Shown here piece by piece: positions 5,216 through 5,573 of a DNA stretch of 5,573 bases (the stretch's first letter is position 1; the number at the start of each line of letters is the position of its first letter). Both the position numbers and the translations under genes were made by a program. The stretch is from Pelomonas sp036401055. Lineage in GTDB: Bacteria > Pseudomonadota > Gammaproteobacteria > Burkholderiales > Burkholderiaceae_C. The notes under the pieces were generated by a model. That model was not told where the DNA came from and ran no database searches. It worked only from the letters and a program-made list of their open reading frames with translations. Location of the stretch: assembly GCA_036401055.1 (NCBI GenBank), contig DASWWC010000281.1, positions 1-5,573 on the forward strand. The letters are read 5' to 3'.

Positions 5216-5573
5216 ATGAGCGACCCCAACAACGACGATCCCTTTGCCGCCTTCGGGCAGGACCGCACGGTCATCAAGCCCAGTGCCGGCCGCCCCATTG
5301 GCGGACTGCCCCAGCAGCCCGCAGCACGGCCGGCAGCCCCGGCGGGCCAGGCACCGGCGGGAATGCCTGCCGGGCCGGCCGGCCGGGAGGCGCCTATGGC
5401 GCTGGACGCGCTGACGACCGCCAGCCTGAACCCGCTGGTGGCCGCCGCCATGCCGCTGCTGTCGGCCGCGCCGCGCATCCGCCACAGCCCCCAGCACCCC
5501 AACCCCGCCGGGCTCAAGGAAGCGCTGGCCGAGGGCGTCCGCGGCTTCGAGGCCATGGCCCGCGCCGAAGGCC
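5216..5573 (+). CDS. tssL: TssL (DotU/IcmH) T6SS inner-membrane protein, N-terminal part
   Basis: This is the first 119 residues of a TssL protein; the gene runs off the right edge. TssL is an inner-membrane component of the TssJLM complex with a cytoplasmic hook-like domain that contacts TssK, whose gene precedes it by 26 bases. The visible part starts with an acidic DPFAAFG segment, then DRTVIKP (residues 16-22) and a long Pro/Ala/Gly-rich linker (about 23-60). The start of the DotU domain follows: LNPLVAAAMPLLSAAPRIRH, then HPNPAGLKEALAEGVRGFE. This matches the N(P)LVAAA-PLL and QHPDP-L-like pattern of the family. The membrane segment and any C-terminal OmpA domain are outside the window. 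ATG 5216 has no obvious Shine-Dalgarno, so translational coupling to tssK is possible, but no other start fits the family better. Thr18 is a plausible phosphorylation site by analogy with Agrobacterium TssL. Confidence 0.92.
   Translation, partial: MSDPNNDDPFAAFGQDRTVIKPSAGRPIGGLPQQPAARPAAPAGQAPAGMPAGPAGREAPMALDALTTASLNPLVAAAMPLLSAAPRIRHSPQHPNPAGLKEALAEGVRGFEAMARAEG

Noticed and set aside
5373..5384. Self-complementary GGCCGGCCGGCC in tssL
   Set aside because: It lies within the codons of the Pro/Ala/Gly linker and is readily explained by high GC and Ala/Gly/Pro codons.

Overview
The window is part of a type VI secretion system (T6SS) gene cluster from a high-GC Gram-negative bacterium. Strong third-position G/C codon use and the style of the TssK, TssL, PppA and PAAR-like proteins suggest a betaproteobacterium of the Burkholderiales (Comamonadaceae or Rubrivivax/Roseateles-like). 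That placement is an inference from family resemblance, not a search result. Genes are tightly packed, and no stretch over about 160 bases lacks one.

Layout. Positions 2-1798 (+) form a three-gene operon: the C-terminal end of the FHA-domain protein TagH, a PP2C-type phosphatase PppA, and a small cysteine- and methionine-rich PAAR-like (DUF4280-type) protein. A very stable GC hairpin at 1805-1826 separates it from a convergent pair on the minus strand. That pair reads from right to left: a secreted OmpA-like peptidoglycan-binding protein (3694-3137), then an unrecognised 397-residue lysine-rich protein (3040-1847). From 3852 the plus strand resumes with TssK (baseplate) and the start of TssL (DotU/IcmH), which runs off the window. 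The divergent spacer 3695-3851 carries a 61-bp concentric inverted repeat.

How the genes fit together. TssK links the baseplate to the membrane complex that includes TssL. The PAAR-like protein is a candidate tip for the Hcp/VgrG spike. TagH (phosphothreonine reader) and PppA (phosphatase) are two parts of the threonine-phosphorylation switch; TssL has an N-terminal Thr in a DRTVIKP context that could be its substrate. The matching kinase (PpkA) is not in view.

Most interesting element. The minus-strand 397-residue protein has an unannotated pattern typical of caspase-like (clan CD) cysteine peptidases: a hydrophobic strand ending in His168-Gly169, and a second strand ending in Gly218-Cys219, followed by a lysine-rich helical tail. 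Set inside a T6SS cluster next to a PAAR-like gene, it is a reasonable candidate for a T6SS-linked protease or effector. This has not been demonstrated.
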